The notes beneath the pieces are model-generated. The model was not told where the DNA came from, did no database searches, and saw nothing but the letters and a program-made list of their open reading frames with translations. Positions 17,111 through 25,717 of a stretch of 64,000 nt of DNA are shown one piece after another (within the stretch, counting starts at the first letter, position 1; every line of letters begins with the position of its first letter). The position numbers and the translations under genes were made by a program. Source of the stretch: Burkholderia sp. S171 (lineage in GTDB: Bacteria > Pseudomonadota > Gammaproteobacteria > Burkholderiales > Burkholderiaceae); contig NZ_LMUF01000001.1 in NCBI RefSeq assembly GCF_009766085.1, positions 1 through 64,000 of the forward strand, in the 5' to 3' direction.

Positions 17111-17686
17111 ATGGTTTTGCCACTCGATAACAAGGCACAGATCGCAGTTTCCATAGGAAGCAAAATTCGCGCACTGCGCCAACGGTTCAAGCGCACGCTG
17201 GATGAAGTGGCGACGAGTGCGGGGATTTCAAAGCCCTTTTTGTCCCAGGTGGAACGAGGTCATGCAACGCCTTCCATTACTTCGCTGGTGGGCATTGCGC
17301 GAGCGCTAGGTGTCACAGTGCAGTACTTCGTTGACACGCCAACCGAAGACAAGTCAGTGCGTAGAGGAAGCGAGCTGGAGTACTTCGGGTTCGATGGAAC
17401 TGCGAATCTTTTTGGCCGGCTGACGAACTTGTCGGTTGGTGGGCAGCTGGAAGCGATTCTCGTCAAGATGCCGGTGGGACAGAACCCATCGGAAGTCACG
17501 ACACATGCAGGGGAAGAGTTTTTGTACGTAATGAGCGGCCAGTTATCGCTCACGTTAGAAGGTACAACGTTCGTATTGCAAGCAGGTGACACCGCACATT
17601 TCGAGTCCACCGTGCCTCACGCCTGGTGCAATACCGCTCGCGAAGAAGCAATGATTGTATGGGTGGGCACGCCAAGATTGTTCTAG
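17111..17686 (+). CDS. XRE-family regulator with C-terminal cupin domain
   Basis: A 191-residue regulator. An N-terminal helix-turn-helix (about 15-70; IRALRQRFKRTLDEVATSAGISKPFLSQVERG) is followed by a cupin beta-barrel (about 110-188; THAGEEFLYVMSGQLSLTLEG, LQAGDTAHFESTVPHAW). Such XRE-cupin proteins sense small ligands and commonly control catabolic or transport genes. The start at ATG 17111 (MVLPLDNK) is preferred to the frame opening at 16991, because that extension is Arg-rich, lacks a ribosome site and crosses the palindrome at 17066. It lies between the tonB operon and the TonB-dependent receptor, on the same strand, so control of the receptor or peptide-uptake genes is plausible. Confidence 0.85.
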   Translation: MVLPLDNKAQIAVSIGSKIRALRQRFKRTLDEVATSAGISKPFLSQVERGHATPSITSLVGIARALGVTVQYFVDTPTEDKSVRRGSELEYFGFDGTANLFGRLTNLSVGGQLEAILVKMPVGQNPSEVTTHAGEEFLYVMSGQLSLTLEGTTFVLQAGDTAHFESTVPHAWCNTAREEAMIVWVGTPRLF

Positions 17687-18061
17687 GTGCTTTTAGTGCG
17701 TGTTTTCGTTGAAGCCACTTCTCCTATTGTTGTAAGCATTACTTATCGTTAAATGTAAGGTTGGGCTGATGGAGAGGCGTTGTCCTGTCCATCATGGAAA
17801 TTAGTTGAAGTTAAAAAAATAGAAAGCGCTGCGCATTTCGTTTGCAATAGATAAGTAGTCCGATATTGAAGTATCTGAAGTGTCCCGTCTTTCTATCTGC
17901 ATTTGCAATTTGGATCGCTATTGACCTGATTGCGGGGCGGTAGAAGCGCGGGTCTGCTTTAACGGAGCGCGGCGCAAGAACGCCGTATATCGAGTGGAGA
18001 GGTCCATAAGACCTCTCTTCACACACAGCTGTGGCCTTATTGACGAGCGAGAAGGGGAAAA
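17687..18061. other. Non-coding leader region of the TonB-dependent receptor
   Basis: A 375-bp gap without a gene. It holds a hairpin at 17997-18017 and a perfect 10-bp palindrome CACAGCTGTG at 18024-18033, both just ahead of the receptor gene. GCGAGAAGGGG precedes the ATG at 18062. I could not recognise a Fur box. Confidence 0.5.
17997..18017 (+). promoter_or_regulatory. Leader hairpin before TonB-dependent receptor
   Basis: GAGAGGTC (17997-18004) and GACCTCTC (18010-18017) are exact reverse complements with a 5-nt loop, 44 bp before the receptor start. It could act as an mRNA stabiliser or control element; no T-tract follows. Confidence 0.4.
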
Positions 18062-20806
18062 ATGAAACAACGGGCATTGGCGTTGGCCATCAAAAGAATA
18101 GTCTGGGCTGAGCTAGCTTTGTCAGCCGCAATCGCCGTACCGGCGTTTGCGCAAAGCCAGCCGGCCACCACGGGTACGGCGGCGGGCGCGACGACGACGG
18201 AAAGCGCGCCGGCAGCAGCAGTGGCGGCGCCTGCATCAGGCGTTGCTGCAACACCCACTGCGGACAACAACACCGCGACACCGACTGCTGAAAAAGGCGT
18301 CCAGCAAATCAAGAAATTTGAAGTGACCGGGTCGCTGATTCGTAGCGCCGACAAAGTCGGCTTCAATGCAGTCCAGACGATTTCGCAGAAAGACATTCAG
18401 GAAAGCGGCGCCACGACCGTCGCTGACTATCTGCGCACGACCTCGGCCAACTCGGCGAATAGCTGGGGCGAAGGCCAGTCCGGCAACTTTGCCGCAGGCG
18501 CTGCAGGTATTGCCTTGCGCGGCCTCAGCGAAAAGTACACGCTCGTGTTGGTGGATGGACAGCGCGTCGCGCCGTTCGCGTTCTTCTCGAACAGCGTCGA
18601 CTCCTTCTTCGACTTGAATACGTTGCCGTTGAACTCCATTGACCGCATCGAAATCGTGAAGACCGGCGCCGTGTCGCAATACGGTTCGGACGCTATCGCG
18701 GGCGTGGTCAACATCATCACAAAGCACGACTTCCAAGGGCTGCAACTCGACGGCAGCTACGGCAGCGCCATCAGCCAGGGCGGCGGCGCGGGCACGACCA
18801 AATTCGGCGTGCTCGCCGGCTTTGGCGACCTAAACGCCGATCGCTTCAACGTGACGGCCGCGGCAAGTTACTACAAGTCGAACGGCTTCACGCTTGCTGA
18901 CCGCGACGCGACGAGCGCTCAGGATTTCACCAATCAGCCGGGCGGCCATTCGTTGCTCGCGCCGTCGTACTGGAATATGCCCGACGGCAGCGTGCAGGCA
19001 TTGAGCGGCTGTGCAAACGGCGGCGCGGTGCATCCCGCAGGCACCAACTCGCTGACGGCAGGATTGCCGGGCACGATCTGCGGCTACAACTCTGCAGAAA
19101 GCACGTCTATCGCGCCGATGACCGAGCGTTTGAACGCGAAGCTCCACGCTGACTTCAAGATCAACGACGAGACGACCGCGTTTGGCGACTTCCTGATCAG
19201 CAGCAACAAGACCACGACGAACGATGGTCTCTGGAACAACGTTATCGGCAATCCGCAGGTTCCCGCACTCGTGTGGAATCCGCAGACCAAGCTGCTTTCG
19301 CCGTTCAACTTCACCGTGCCGGCGAGCAATCAGTACAACCCGTTCGGGGTCGCCACGCCGCTCACGTATGCGTTCCCGGGCGCGGTAGCAGAAGACACGT
19401 ATGCCACCTACTGGCGCGCGTCGACAGGCATCAAGGGCTCGTTCAACCTGCCGAACGGCGAGTGGGATTGGGCAACGTCGGTCAGTCACTCGCAAAGCAC
19501 GGTTTCGAACACTTATACGAACCAGCTCAACACCGCGGCACTGACCAATATTTATCAGAACGGGACGTTCGATTTCTCGAATCCCGCGGCTACGCCGAAC
19601 GGCCTCAACGGGCTGTACCAGGATGCGAACAACCTGGCGATCTCCAAGCTCGATACCGTTGACGCGACGCTGTCCACGCCCCACCTCTTCAGTCTGCCAG
19701 CGGGTGACGTAGGTCTCGGTTTCGGTGCACAGTTCACGCACCAGAGCGAAGTGATGAACCCGGGTGCGGCATTCGAAACGGGCCAGGTCATCAGCCCGAA
19801 TCTTCAGACGGTGAACGGTCAGCGCAACGTAGCTGCCGTGTATTACCAGGTGGATATTCCTATCGTGCGCGCGCTGACGTTCAGCCAGTCGGGCCGCTAT
19901 GACCACTACAGCGATGTCGGTGGTGCGTTCTCGCCGCGTTTCGCGTTGCGCTATCAGCCGGTTCAGGCACTGACGATGTACACCTCGTACAACCGCGGCT
20001 TCCGTGCGCCGACGTTCGTAGAGAACAGCAACTCTCAAACGATGGGTATTCAGGTCGATCAGGCCACCGGCCAGAACTACACGTCGATCACGGAAGGCAA
20101 TCCGGACCTGAAAGCCGAACGCACGAAGAACCTGAGCATCGGCTTTCAACTGTCGCCCACCCGTACGACCGATATCGGCCTGGACTGGTACAAGATTCGT
20201 GTCGATAACGTGATCGGCCAGGGCTCGCCTTCGCAGACCGTAACCGACGCGAACGGGAATCTGCTGTACAAGGTTATTCCGTACATGAACCTGGGTTACC
20301 TGGATACGAACGGTTTCGAAGGCACGTTCCGCCAGTCGCTTCCGACGAAGACCGGGACGTTCACCTTGTCCGCTGACTGGGCTTACATCAACAGCTTCAA
20401 GCTCGGCTCGCCGGGTCAGTCGCCGGTGAATGGTGCAGGTAATGACTACACCCTCACGCAGCCGTTCGGCGGCAGCTTCCCGCGCTGGAAAGGCAACACC
20501 ACCCTGGACTGGGCGTACAACAAGTTTGACGCAGCGCTGACCTGGCAGTTCACGGGTCCGTACGCGCAAAACCTGGTTGCCGCCGGGCCGTCCCACGCGG
20601 GTTCGTACAGCCAGTTCAACCTGATGATGACGTACACGGGCTTCAAGCACTGGACGATCTTCGGCGGTATCGACAACATCTTCAATCGTGCGCCGCCGTA
20701 CGATGCGGTCTTTGCAAATGGCACGCTGGATCAGAATGGCTACGACCAGTCGATCTACACGAACATTGGCCGTTTCGCGCAGGTCGGCGCAACGTACAAG
20801 TTCTGA
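18062..20806 (+). CDS. TonB-dependent outer-membrane receptor
   Basis: A 914-residue TonB-dependent receptor. A signal peptide ends at about residue 30 (VPAFAQ). An unusual Ala/Thr/Pro-rich linker (about 31-78) precedes a TonB-box-like segment IKKFEVTGSLIRS (about 83-95). The plug domain (about 100-220) carries TVADYLR, LRGLSEKYTLVLVDGQRV and the family motif GSDAIAGVVNIIT. A 22-strand barrel fills the rest and ends in the C-terminal aromatic YKF recognised by the outer-membrane assembly machinery. The VTGSLI-type TonB box resembles receptors for large organic ligands in Xanthomonas and Caulobacter relatives rather than classic siderophore receptors. It is followed by a terminator and then by peptide-binding protein genes, which hints at a peptide-like ligand. 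The substrate is inferred from context only. Confidence 0.9.
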   Translation: MKQRALALAIKRIVWAELALSAAIAVPAFAQSQPATTGTAAGATTTESAPAAAVAAPASGVAATPTADNNTATPTAEKGVQQIKKFEVTGSLIRSADKVGFNAVQTISQKDIQESGATTVADYLRTTSANSANSWGEGQSGNFAAGAAGIALRGLSEKYTLVLVDGQRVAPFAFFSNSVDSFFDLNTLPLNSIDRIEIVKTGAVSQYGSDAIAGVVNIITKHDFQGLQLDGSYGSAISQGGGAGTTKFGVLAGFGDLNADRFNVTAAASYYKSNGFTLADRDATSAQDFTNQPGGHSLLAPSYWNMPDGSVQALSGCANGGAVHPAGTNSLTAGLPGTICGYNSAESTSIAPMTERLNAKLHADFKINDETTAFGDFLISSNKTTTNDGLWNNVIGNPQVPALVWNPQTKLLSPFNFTVPASNQYNPFGVATPLTYAFPGAVAEDTYATYWRASTGIKGSFNLPNGEWDWATSVSHSQSTVSNTYTNQLNTAALTNIYQNGTFDFSNPAATPNGLNGLYQDANNLAISKLDTVDATLSTPHLFSLPAGDVGLGFGAQFTHQSEVMNPGAAFETGQVISPNLQTVNGQRNVAAVYYQVDIPIVRALTFSQSGRYDHYSDVGGAFSPRFALRYQPVQALTMYTSYNRGFRAPTFVENSNSQTMGIQVDQATGQNYTSITEGNPDLKAERTKNLSIGFQLSPTRTTDIGLDWYKIRVDNVIGQGSPSQTVTDANGNLLYKVIPYMNLGYLDTNGFEGTFRQSLPTKTGTFTLSADWAYINSFKLGSPGQSPVNGAGNDYTLTQPFGGSFPRWKGNTTLDWAYNKFDAALTWQFTGPYAQNLVAAGPSHAGSYSQFNLMMTYTGFKHWTIFGGIDNIFNRAPPYDAVFANGTLDQNGYDQSIYTNIGRFAQVGATYKF

Positions 20807-20836
20807 TGTCGCTGTAGTGTGTTTGACTGATGGAAT

Positions 20837-20880
20837 GGTCGCTCCCGCGCATGTCATGCGGCGCGGGAGCGACCTTGTTT
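20837..20880 (+). terminator. Strong hairpin terminator after the receptor gene
   Basis: GGTCGCTCCCGCGC (20837-20850) and GCGCGGGAGCGACC (20861-20874) form a perfect 14-bp stem with a 10-nt loop, followed by TTGTTTT. It lies 30 bp after the receptor stop. Confidence 0.75.
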
Positions 20881-20997
20881 TCGACAATTCGGGGCTCTTC
20901 GATTCAAACATCGATCTTTCGACGCCTCACCGCATGACGCGCTCATGGCCGCAGTCAACGCCCAAGCGCGGAAGTAATAAATACCGGGAGTTTCCAG

Positions 20998-22638
20998 ATG
21001 TTTTTCGCGCCACGTCCTTATCGTTCAGTCCGTCTTCGCCGTGCATCCGCGGCACTTGCTGTGGGCGGCGTTTTGCTCACCGGCGCCGTGCAGGCGGCAA
21101 TCATTCCTCCCGGCGTGCAACTCGCCGCGAAGCAGGAACTGGTGCGCAACAACGGCACGGAAGTCGAGACACTTGATCCGAACGTGGCGGAATCGGTGCC
21201 GGCGAACACCGTCGCGCGCGATCTGTTTGAAGGTCTGACGGCAACCCGTTCCGATGGCGAAACCGTTCCCGGCGTCGCGGAAAAGTGGGAGATGAAAGAC
21301 CCCACCACGTGGGTTTTTCATCTGCGAAAGAATGCGAAGTGGTCCAACGGCGAGCCGGTTGTTGCCGCCGACTTTGTCTACGGATCCCAGCGTCTCGTCG
21401 ATCCCAAAACCGCTTCGCCGTACGCGACCACGTACGGCATGTTCCTGCTCAATGGAACAGATATTGTTGCTGGCAAGAAACCGGTGACGTCCCTTGGCGT
21501 GAGCGCACTCGACCCGTACACGGTCGAGATCAAAACGCCGTACCCGGTGCCGTTCCTGCCTGACCTGATGTCGAATACGAACTTCGGGCCGGTGAACAAG
21601 GCGGCCGTCGACAAGTATGGCCACGACTGGACCAAACCCGGCAAGCTGGTCAGCAACGGCGCATTCATGCTGAAAGACTGGCAAGTGAACAACCGCCTCG
21701 TGCTGGCGAAAAACCCGCAGTACTGGAATGCCGCGAACGTGCAACTGAATCAGGTCACGTACCTTCCCGTGGAAGACGAAAACTCGGACGTGGATCTGTA
21801 CAAGTCCGGCGGTGACGACTGGGTGAACCAGCTTCCCTCGGGGACCTATGCCCGCTACAAACAGGAATATCCGAACGAGATGCGCGCGGCACCCATGCTC
21901 GGCTTGCGTTATTACTCGTTCAACAACAAGGACCCGTTGCTGAAGGATGTGCGTGTGCGCAAGGCGCTGTCCATGGTCATTGACCGCGACATCCTGGCTC
22001 AGCGTGTGACGGCCGACGGCCAGATCCCGGCGTATGGCGTCATCGTGAAAGGCGTGAAGGGCGCAGACGTCAGTGCGTACGACTGGGCTTCGTGGCCCAT
22101 GGCGAAGCGCGTGGACGAGGCGAAAAAGCTGTTGGCCGAGGCGGGCGTGAAACCTGGGACCAAGTTGCAGTTCGTCATGAATACGAGTGAGTATCACAAG
22201 AAGATGGCGATCTTCGCGGCGTCCGAATGGAAGACGAAACTGGGTCTGGATACTGAAATACAGGCGATGGAATTCAAGGTGCTGCTCAAGAAGCGGCACG
22301 ACGGCGACTACCAGATCGCACGCAATGGCTGGGTAGCGGATTACAACGACGCAAGCACCTTCCTCACGCTGGTTCAATGCGGTTCCGAGCAGAACGACAA
22401 CCAGGCGTGCAACCCCAAAGCCGATGCGCTGATGCGCCAGGCGTCCAACTCCACCGACCCGGCCACGCGTCAGACATTGCAGACCGAAGCAGCCAAGGTT
22501 GCAATGGAAGACTATCCTATGCTGCCGTTGCTGCAATACACGCTGGTACGGTTGGTCAAAAGTTACGTGGGGGGCTATTCCACGAAGAACCCGATGGACC
22601 ATTACCGCAGCGAAGACCTGTACATCATCAAGCATTGA
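20998..22638 (+). CDS. OppA-type oligopeptide-binding protein
   Basis: A 546-residue periplasmic solute-binding protein of family 5 (OppA/MppA). The signal peptide is about 1-34 (LTGAVQA). The mature protein begins with the family pattern NNGTEVETLDPN and continues with ATRSDGETVPGVAEKWE, VFHLRKNAKWSNGEPVVAADFVYG and a C-terminal lobe NGWVADYNDASTFLTL. These proteins bind short peptides and deliver them to an inner-membrane ABC importer. A GGGAG motif lies upstream of the ATG. No dedicated opp permease genes follow; the next genes are a yej-type importer with its own binding protein, so this protein may feed the same transporter. It is preceded by a strong terminator, so it probably has its own promoter. 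Confidence 0.88.
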   Translation: MFFAPRPYRSVRLRRASAALAVGGVLLTGAVQAAIIPPGVQLAAKQELVRNNGTEVETLDPNVAESVPANTVARDLFEGLTATRSDGETVPGVAEKWEMKDPTTWVFHLRKNAKWSNGEPVVAADFVYGSQRLVDPKTASPYATTYGMFLLNGTDIVAGKKPVTSLGVSALDPYTVEIKTPYPVPFLPDLMSNTNFGPVNKAAVDKYGHDWTKPGKLVSNGAFMLKDWQVNNRLVLAKNPQYWNAANVQLNQVTYLPVEDENSDVDLYKSGGDDWVNQLPSGTYARYKQEYPNEMRAAPMLGLRYYSFNNKDPLLKDVRVRKALSMVIDRDILAQRVTADGQIPAYGVIVKGVKGADVSAYDWASWPMAKRVDEAKKLLAEAGVKPGTKLQFVMNTSEYHKKMAIFAASEWKTKLGLDTEIQAMEFKVLLKKRHDGDYQIARNGWVADYNDASTFLTLVQCGSEQNDNQACNPKADALMRQASNSTDPATRQTLQTEAAKVAMEDYPMLPLLQYTLVRLVKSYVGGYSTKNPMDHYRSEDLYIIKH

Positions 22639-22742
22639 GCGCGGTGCGCGGTGCGCGGCCCGGCCACTCGACATGCACGCGGCGAGAGTCACGCGTATTG
22701 TCATCACGAAGCACCCGCCCGTTTCATTCCTCAGGCTTTGTT

Positions 22743-22808
22743 ATGAACGAACCGCATCATCCCCTGAAAGGCGCGCTGTGGGCGCCGGCGGCAAACAACG
22801 ATGAATAG
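22743..22808 (+). other. 21-codon open frame overlapping the yejA start
   Basis: An ATG at 22743 opens a 21-residue frame (begins MNEPHHPLKG, ends PAANNDE) that stops at 22808, eight bases into yejA. The yejA ATG has no clear ribosome site of its own, so coupling to this small frame is possible. No other evidence of translation exists. Confidence 0.3.
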
Positions 22809-24651
22809 CGGCTGCATTAAAGGCTTTATCACGCTGGGGTGTGCGGCACTGCTCCTTGCATCGCAAGCGTTCGCGAGACCGTCGATCGCGCAATACGACA
22901 AGCCAAAGTATCCGGCGAACTTCACGCACTTCGACTATGCGGATCCGGACGCGCCCGCTAACGGCGACATGAGTTTCCAGAACTGGGACGAACAGCAAAG
23001 CTACGATTCATTGAATCCCTTCCTGGTCCGCGGCGCGCCGGCGCCCGACCTGAAGAACATGATGTTCGACACGCTGATGCAGCGAAGCTGGGATGAACTC
23101 GCGTCCGAGTATCCATTGATTGCGGATGACGTGGAGGTGGCTCCGGACGGCAAGTCGGCCACGTTCCATATCAATCCCCACGCGCGTTTTTCCAACGGCG
23201 ACCCGATCACAGCCCCCGACGTGAAGTATTCATACGACACGTTGGCGAGCCGTCAGGCCTCCCCAATCTACAACTCGCAGTTCGCGAACATCAGCCGCGC
23301 AACCGTGGTCGATCGCTTGACGGTGCGCTTCGATTTCAAGGAAGCGCGCCGCGATGCACCGCTGATCGCGGGGGACCTGCCGATCTTCTCGCCAAAGTGG
23401 GGCATGAAAGCGGACGGCACGCGGCCACCGTTCGATCAGATATCGGATGTGCCGCCGGTGGCAAGCGGTCCTTATCTGATCGAGCAACGCAAGAACGACA
23501 AGCAGATCACCTACAGGCGCAATCCAGACTATTGGGCCGCCGACCTGCCGTCGCGTCGTGGCATGTATCGCTTCCAGCGCATCACGTTCCGGCTCTTCAC
23601 TGACGCCTACACGTCGCTGGAAGATTTCAAAGCCGGCCACACCGATATGCGCGCGGAGTATTCGTCCTCGACCTGGGCGCGCAAGTACATCGGCAAGAAC
23701 TTCAGCAACGGGTCGCTCAGGAAGAGCCAGTTCCCCGACGGTCCGGCGCAGATGCAGGGCTTGGTCATCAACACGCGCAGACCGCAGTTCGCGGACGCCC
23801 GTGTGCGTCGCGCGCTGACGCTTGCCTTCGACTACGACTGGTTGAACCGGATGGGCTTTTACAATCTGTATCGCCGCACGGGAAGCTATTTCCAGGACTC
23901 CCCGTTTGGCGCGCAGGGCGTGCCGGATGCGAAGGAACTGGCGCTGCTCGAACCGTATCGTTCGACGCTTCCGGCTGCCGTGTTCGGCCCCATGCTGAAG
24001 CAGCCGGACACGGTGCCGCCCCATTCGTTGCGTGCCAATTTGCGTGAAGCTCAGTCGCTTTTGAACGAAGCGGGCTGGCAGTATCGTGACGGTGCGTTGC
24101 GCGACGCCAGCGGCACGCCGATGACCATCGAGATCATGGATGACCAACCCGGCATGGACAAGGTCGTCCTGCCGTATATCCAGCAGTTGCAGACGCTTGG
24201 CATACAGGCGCATCTGCGGGAACTCGACAGCGCGTTGTACGAGAAACGCATGGACGCATTCGACTTCGACATGACCACGTATATCTATGCACCCGTCACT
24301 ATTCCGGGCGGCGAACTGACGCGCCGCTTCGGCAGCGCAGCGGCGTCGCAGCCGGGTTCGGAAAATTTCCCGGGCGTCCGTTCGAAGGCGGCCGATGCGA
24401 TGATCGACGCGGCGTTGAAAGCGCAGACGCTAAGCGATCTTGAGACGGCCACGCGCGCGCTTGATCGCATCCTGATCAACGAGTATTACATTGTGCCGGA
24501 GTACTATGCACCGACTACGCGAGTAGGCTATCGGTCGCGAATGGGCTATCCCCCGGTTGCGCCGCTTTCTTATCTTGCAGAGGACTGGCTGATCGACTAC
24601 TGGTTCGTTAAGGCGCCGTCCGGTGCCGCTACGGCTGCTTCAACACACTGA
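22801..24651 (+). CDS. yejA: Peptide ABC transporter substrate-binding protein, YejA-type
   Basis: A 616-residue family 5 solute-binding protein. The signal peptide is about 1-25 (LLASQAFAR). The mature N-terminus, YPANFTHFDYADPDAPANGDMSF, is the hallmark of the YejA subgroup. Later motifs include LMQRSWDE, VEVAPDGKSATFHI, ARFSNGDPITAPDVKYSYD and RRALTLAFDYDWLNR. In Escherichia coli YejABEF imports peptides, including the peptide-nucleotide antibiotic microcin C. The length fits the family. The gene is followed by yejB with 7 bp between stop and start, so the operon is tight. The start ATG at 22801 has no strong ribosome site and overlaps a 21-codon frame. It differs strongly from the OppA-type protein upstream. 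Confidence 0.88.
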   Translation: MNSGCIKGFITLGCAALLLASQAFARPSIAQYDKPKYPANFTHFDYADPDAPANGDMSFQNWDEQQSYDSLNPFLVRGAPAPDLKNMMFDTLMQRSWDELASEYPLIADDVEVAPDGKSATFHINPHARFSNGDPITAPDVKYSYDTLASRQASPIYNSQFANISRATVVDRLTVRFDFKEARRDAPLIAGDLPIFSPKWGMKADGTRPPFDQISDVPPVASGPYLIEQRKNDKQITYRRNPDYWAADLPSRRGMYRFQRITFRLFTDAYTSLEDFKAGHTDMRAEYSSSTWARKYIGKNFSNGSLRKSQFPDGPAQMQGLVINTRRPQFADARVRRALTLAFDYDWLNRMGFYNLYRRTGSYFQDSPFGAQGVPDAKELALLEPYRSTLPAAVFGPMLKQPDTVPPHSLRANLREAQSLLNEAGWQYRDGALRDASGTPMTIEIMDDQPGMDKVVLPYIQQLQTLGIQAHLRELDSALYEKRMDAFDFDMTTYIYAPVTIPGGELTRRFGSAAASQPGSENFPGVRSKAADAMIDAALKAQTLSDLETATRALDRILINEYYIVPEYYAPTTRVGYRSRMGYPPVAPLSYLAEDWLIDYWFVKAPSGAATAASTH

Positions 24652-24658
24652 GATTGCC

Positions 24659-25705
24659 ATGGCCGCTTATATCCTCAGACGCCTGTTGCTGATGATCCCC
24701 ACGTTGATCGGCGTGGTCACGCTGACGTTCGTCGTGACGCAATTCGTGCCGGGTGGACCGGTCGAGCAGATCCTGATCCAGATGCGCCATGGCGGAAGCC
24801 ACGGCGAGGGCGGCGGGGCCGGCGGGTATCACGGCAGCCAGGGAGTCGACCCGCAGCAGGTCGAGCAACTCAAGAAGCAATTCGGCTTCGACAAGCCGCC
24901 GCTTGTGCGCTACGTAAGCATGCTTAAGAACTATGCGAGCTTCAATCTCGGTCAGTCGTACTACCAGCATCAAAGTGTGTGGGGCGTGATTCGTTCGAAG
25001 CTGCCGGTCTCCATTACGTTGGGGCTGTGGACCGTGTTGCTGACTTACCTTATTGCGGTGCCGCTGGGGATCTCGAAGGCGGTGCGAAACGGTTCCCGGT
25101 TCGACACCGCCACGAGCGTGCTCGTGCTGACCGGCTACGCCATTCCCGGTTTCGTGCTCGGCGTCTTGCTGCTGATGCTGTTTGGCGGCGGCACGCTATG
25201 GCAGGTATTCCCCATGCGCGGCCTTACCTCCGACGACTTCGACCAGCTCAGCATCGCGGGCAAGGTGCTCGATTATCTGTGGCACATCGCGTTGCCGGTG
25301 ACGGCTTCGGTGGTGGGTAACTTTGCGATCGTCACGATCCTGACCAAGAACACGTTCCTCGAAGAGATCAGCCGGCAATACGTGCTGACCGCGCGCGCAA
25401 AAGGTGCGCCACAACGCGACGTGCTCTGGAAACACGTGCTGCGCAATGCGATGATTCCGCTCCTGACCGGATTGCCGGCAGCGTTTGTGGCCGCATTCCT
25501 CAATGGCAACCTGTTGATTGAGACATTGTTTTCGCTCGATGGCATGGGCCAGCTTTCCTACGACTCGGTGATCCGGCGCGACTACCCCGTCGTGCTTGGC
25601 TCGCTTTACTTGTTCACCCTGATTGGTCTTGTGACCAAGCTTATTGCGGACGTCTGTTATGTCCTCGTCGACCCCCGTATCCAGTTCGACCGGCTGGACC
25701 GGTGA
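24659..25705 (+). CDS. yejB: Peptide ABC transporter permease, YejB-type
   Basis: A 348-residue inner-membrane permease of the binding-protein-dependent transport family (DppB/OppB type). The N-terminus MAAYILRRLLLMIPTLIGVV is the typical first helix. A Gly/His-rich periplasmic loop (about 48-72) follows, then five more helices. The EAA loop is seen in EEISRQYVLTARAKGAPQRDVLWKHVLRNA near residue 245. The start at ATG 24659 is chosen; the frame opening at 24623 overlaps yejA. YejB pairs with YejE to form the channel. Operon position and length agree with YejB. Confidence 0.92.
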   Translation: MAAYILRRLLLMIPTLIGVVTLTFVVTQFVPGGPVEQILIQMRHGGSHGEGGGAGGYHGSQGVDPQQVEQLKKQFGFDKPPLVRYVSMLKNYASFNLGQSYYQHQSVWGVIRSKLPVSITLGLWTVLLTYLIAVPLGISKAVRNGSRFDTATSVLVLTGYAIPGFVLGVLLLMLFGGGTLWQVFPMRGLTSDDFDQLSIAGKVLDYLWHIALPVTASVVGNFAIVTILTKNTFLEEISRQYVLTARAKGAPQRDVLWKHVLRNAMIPLLTGLPAAFVAAFLNGNLLIETLFSLDGMGQLSYDSVIRRDYPVVLGSLYLFTLIGLVTKLIADVCYVLVDPRIQFDRLDR

Positions 25706-25717
25706 GCGCGTGAACGC

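Noticed and set aside
17687..18061. Fur box before the TonB-dependent receptor
   Set aside because: No stretch close to the GATAAT-type hexamer array was found, so iron control is not claimed.
18830..20911. 693-residue open frame antisense to the TonB-dependent receptor
   Set aside because: It is Arg/Val-rich with no domain or ribosome site and is explained by the third-position bias of the receptor gene on the other strand.
21025..22707. 560-residue open frame antisense to the OppA-type gene
   Set aside because: Shadow of a clear solute-binding protein; its composition is His/Arg/Val-rich and it has no recognisable domain.
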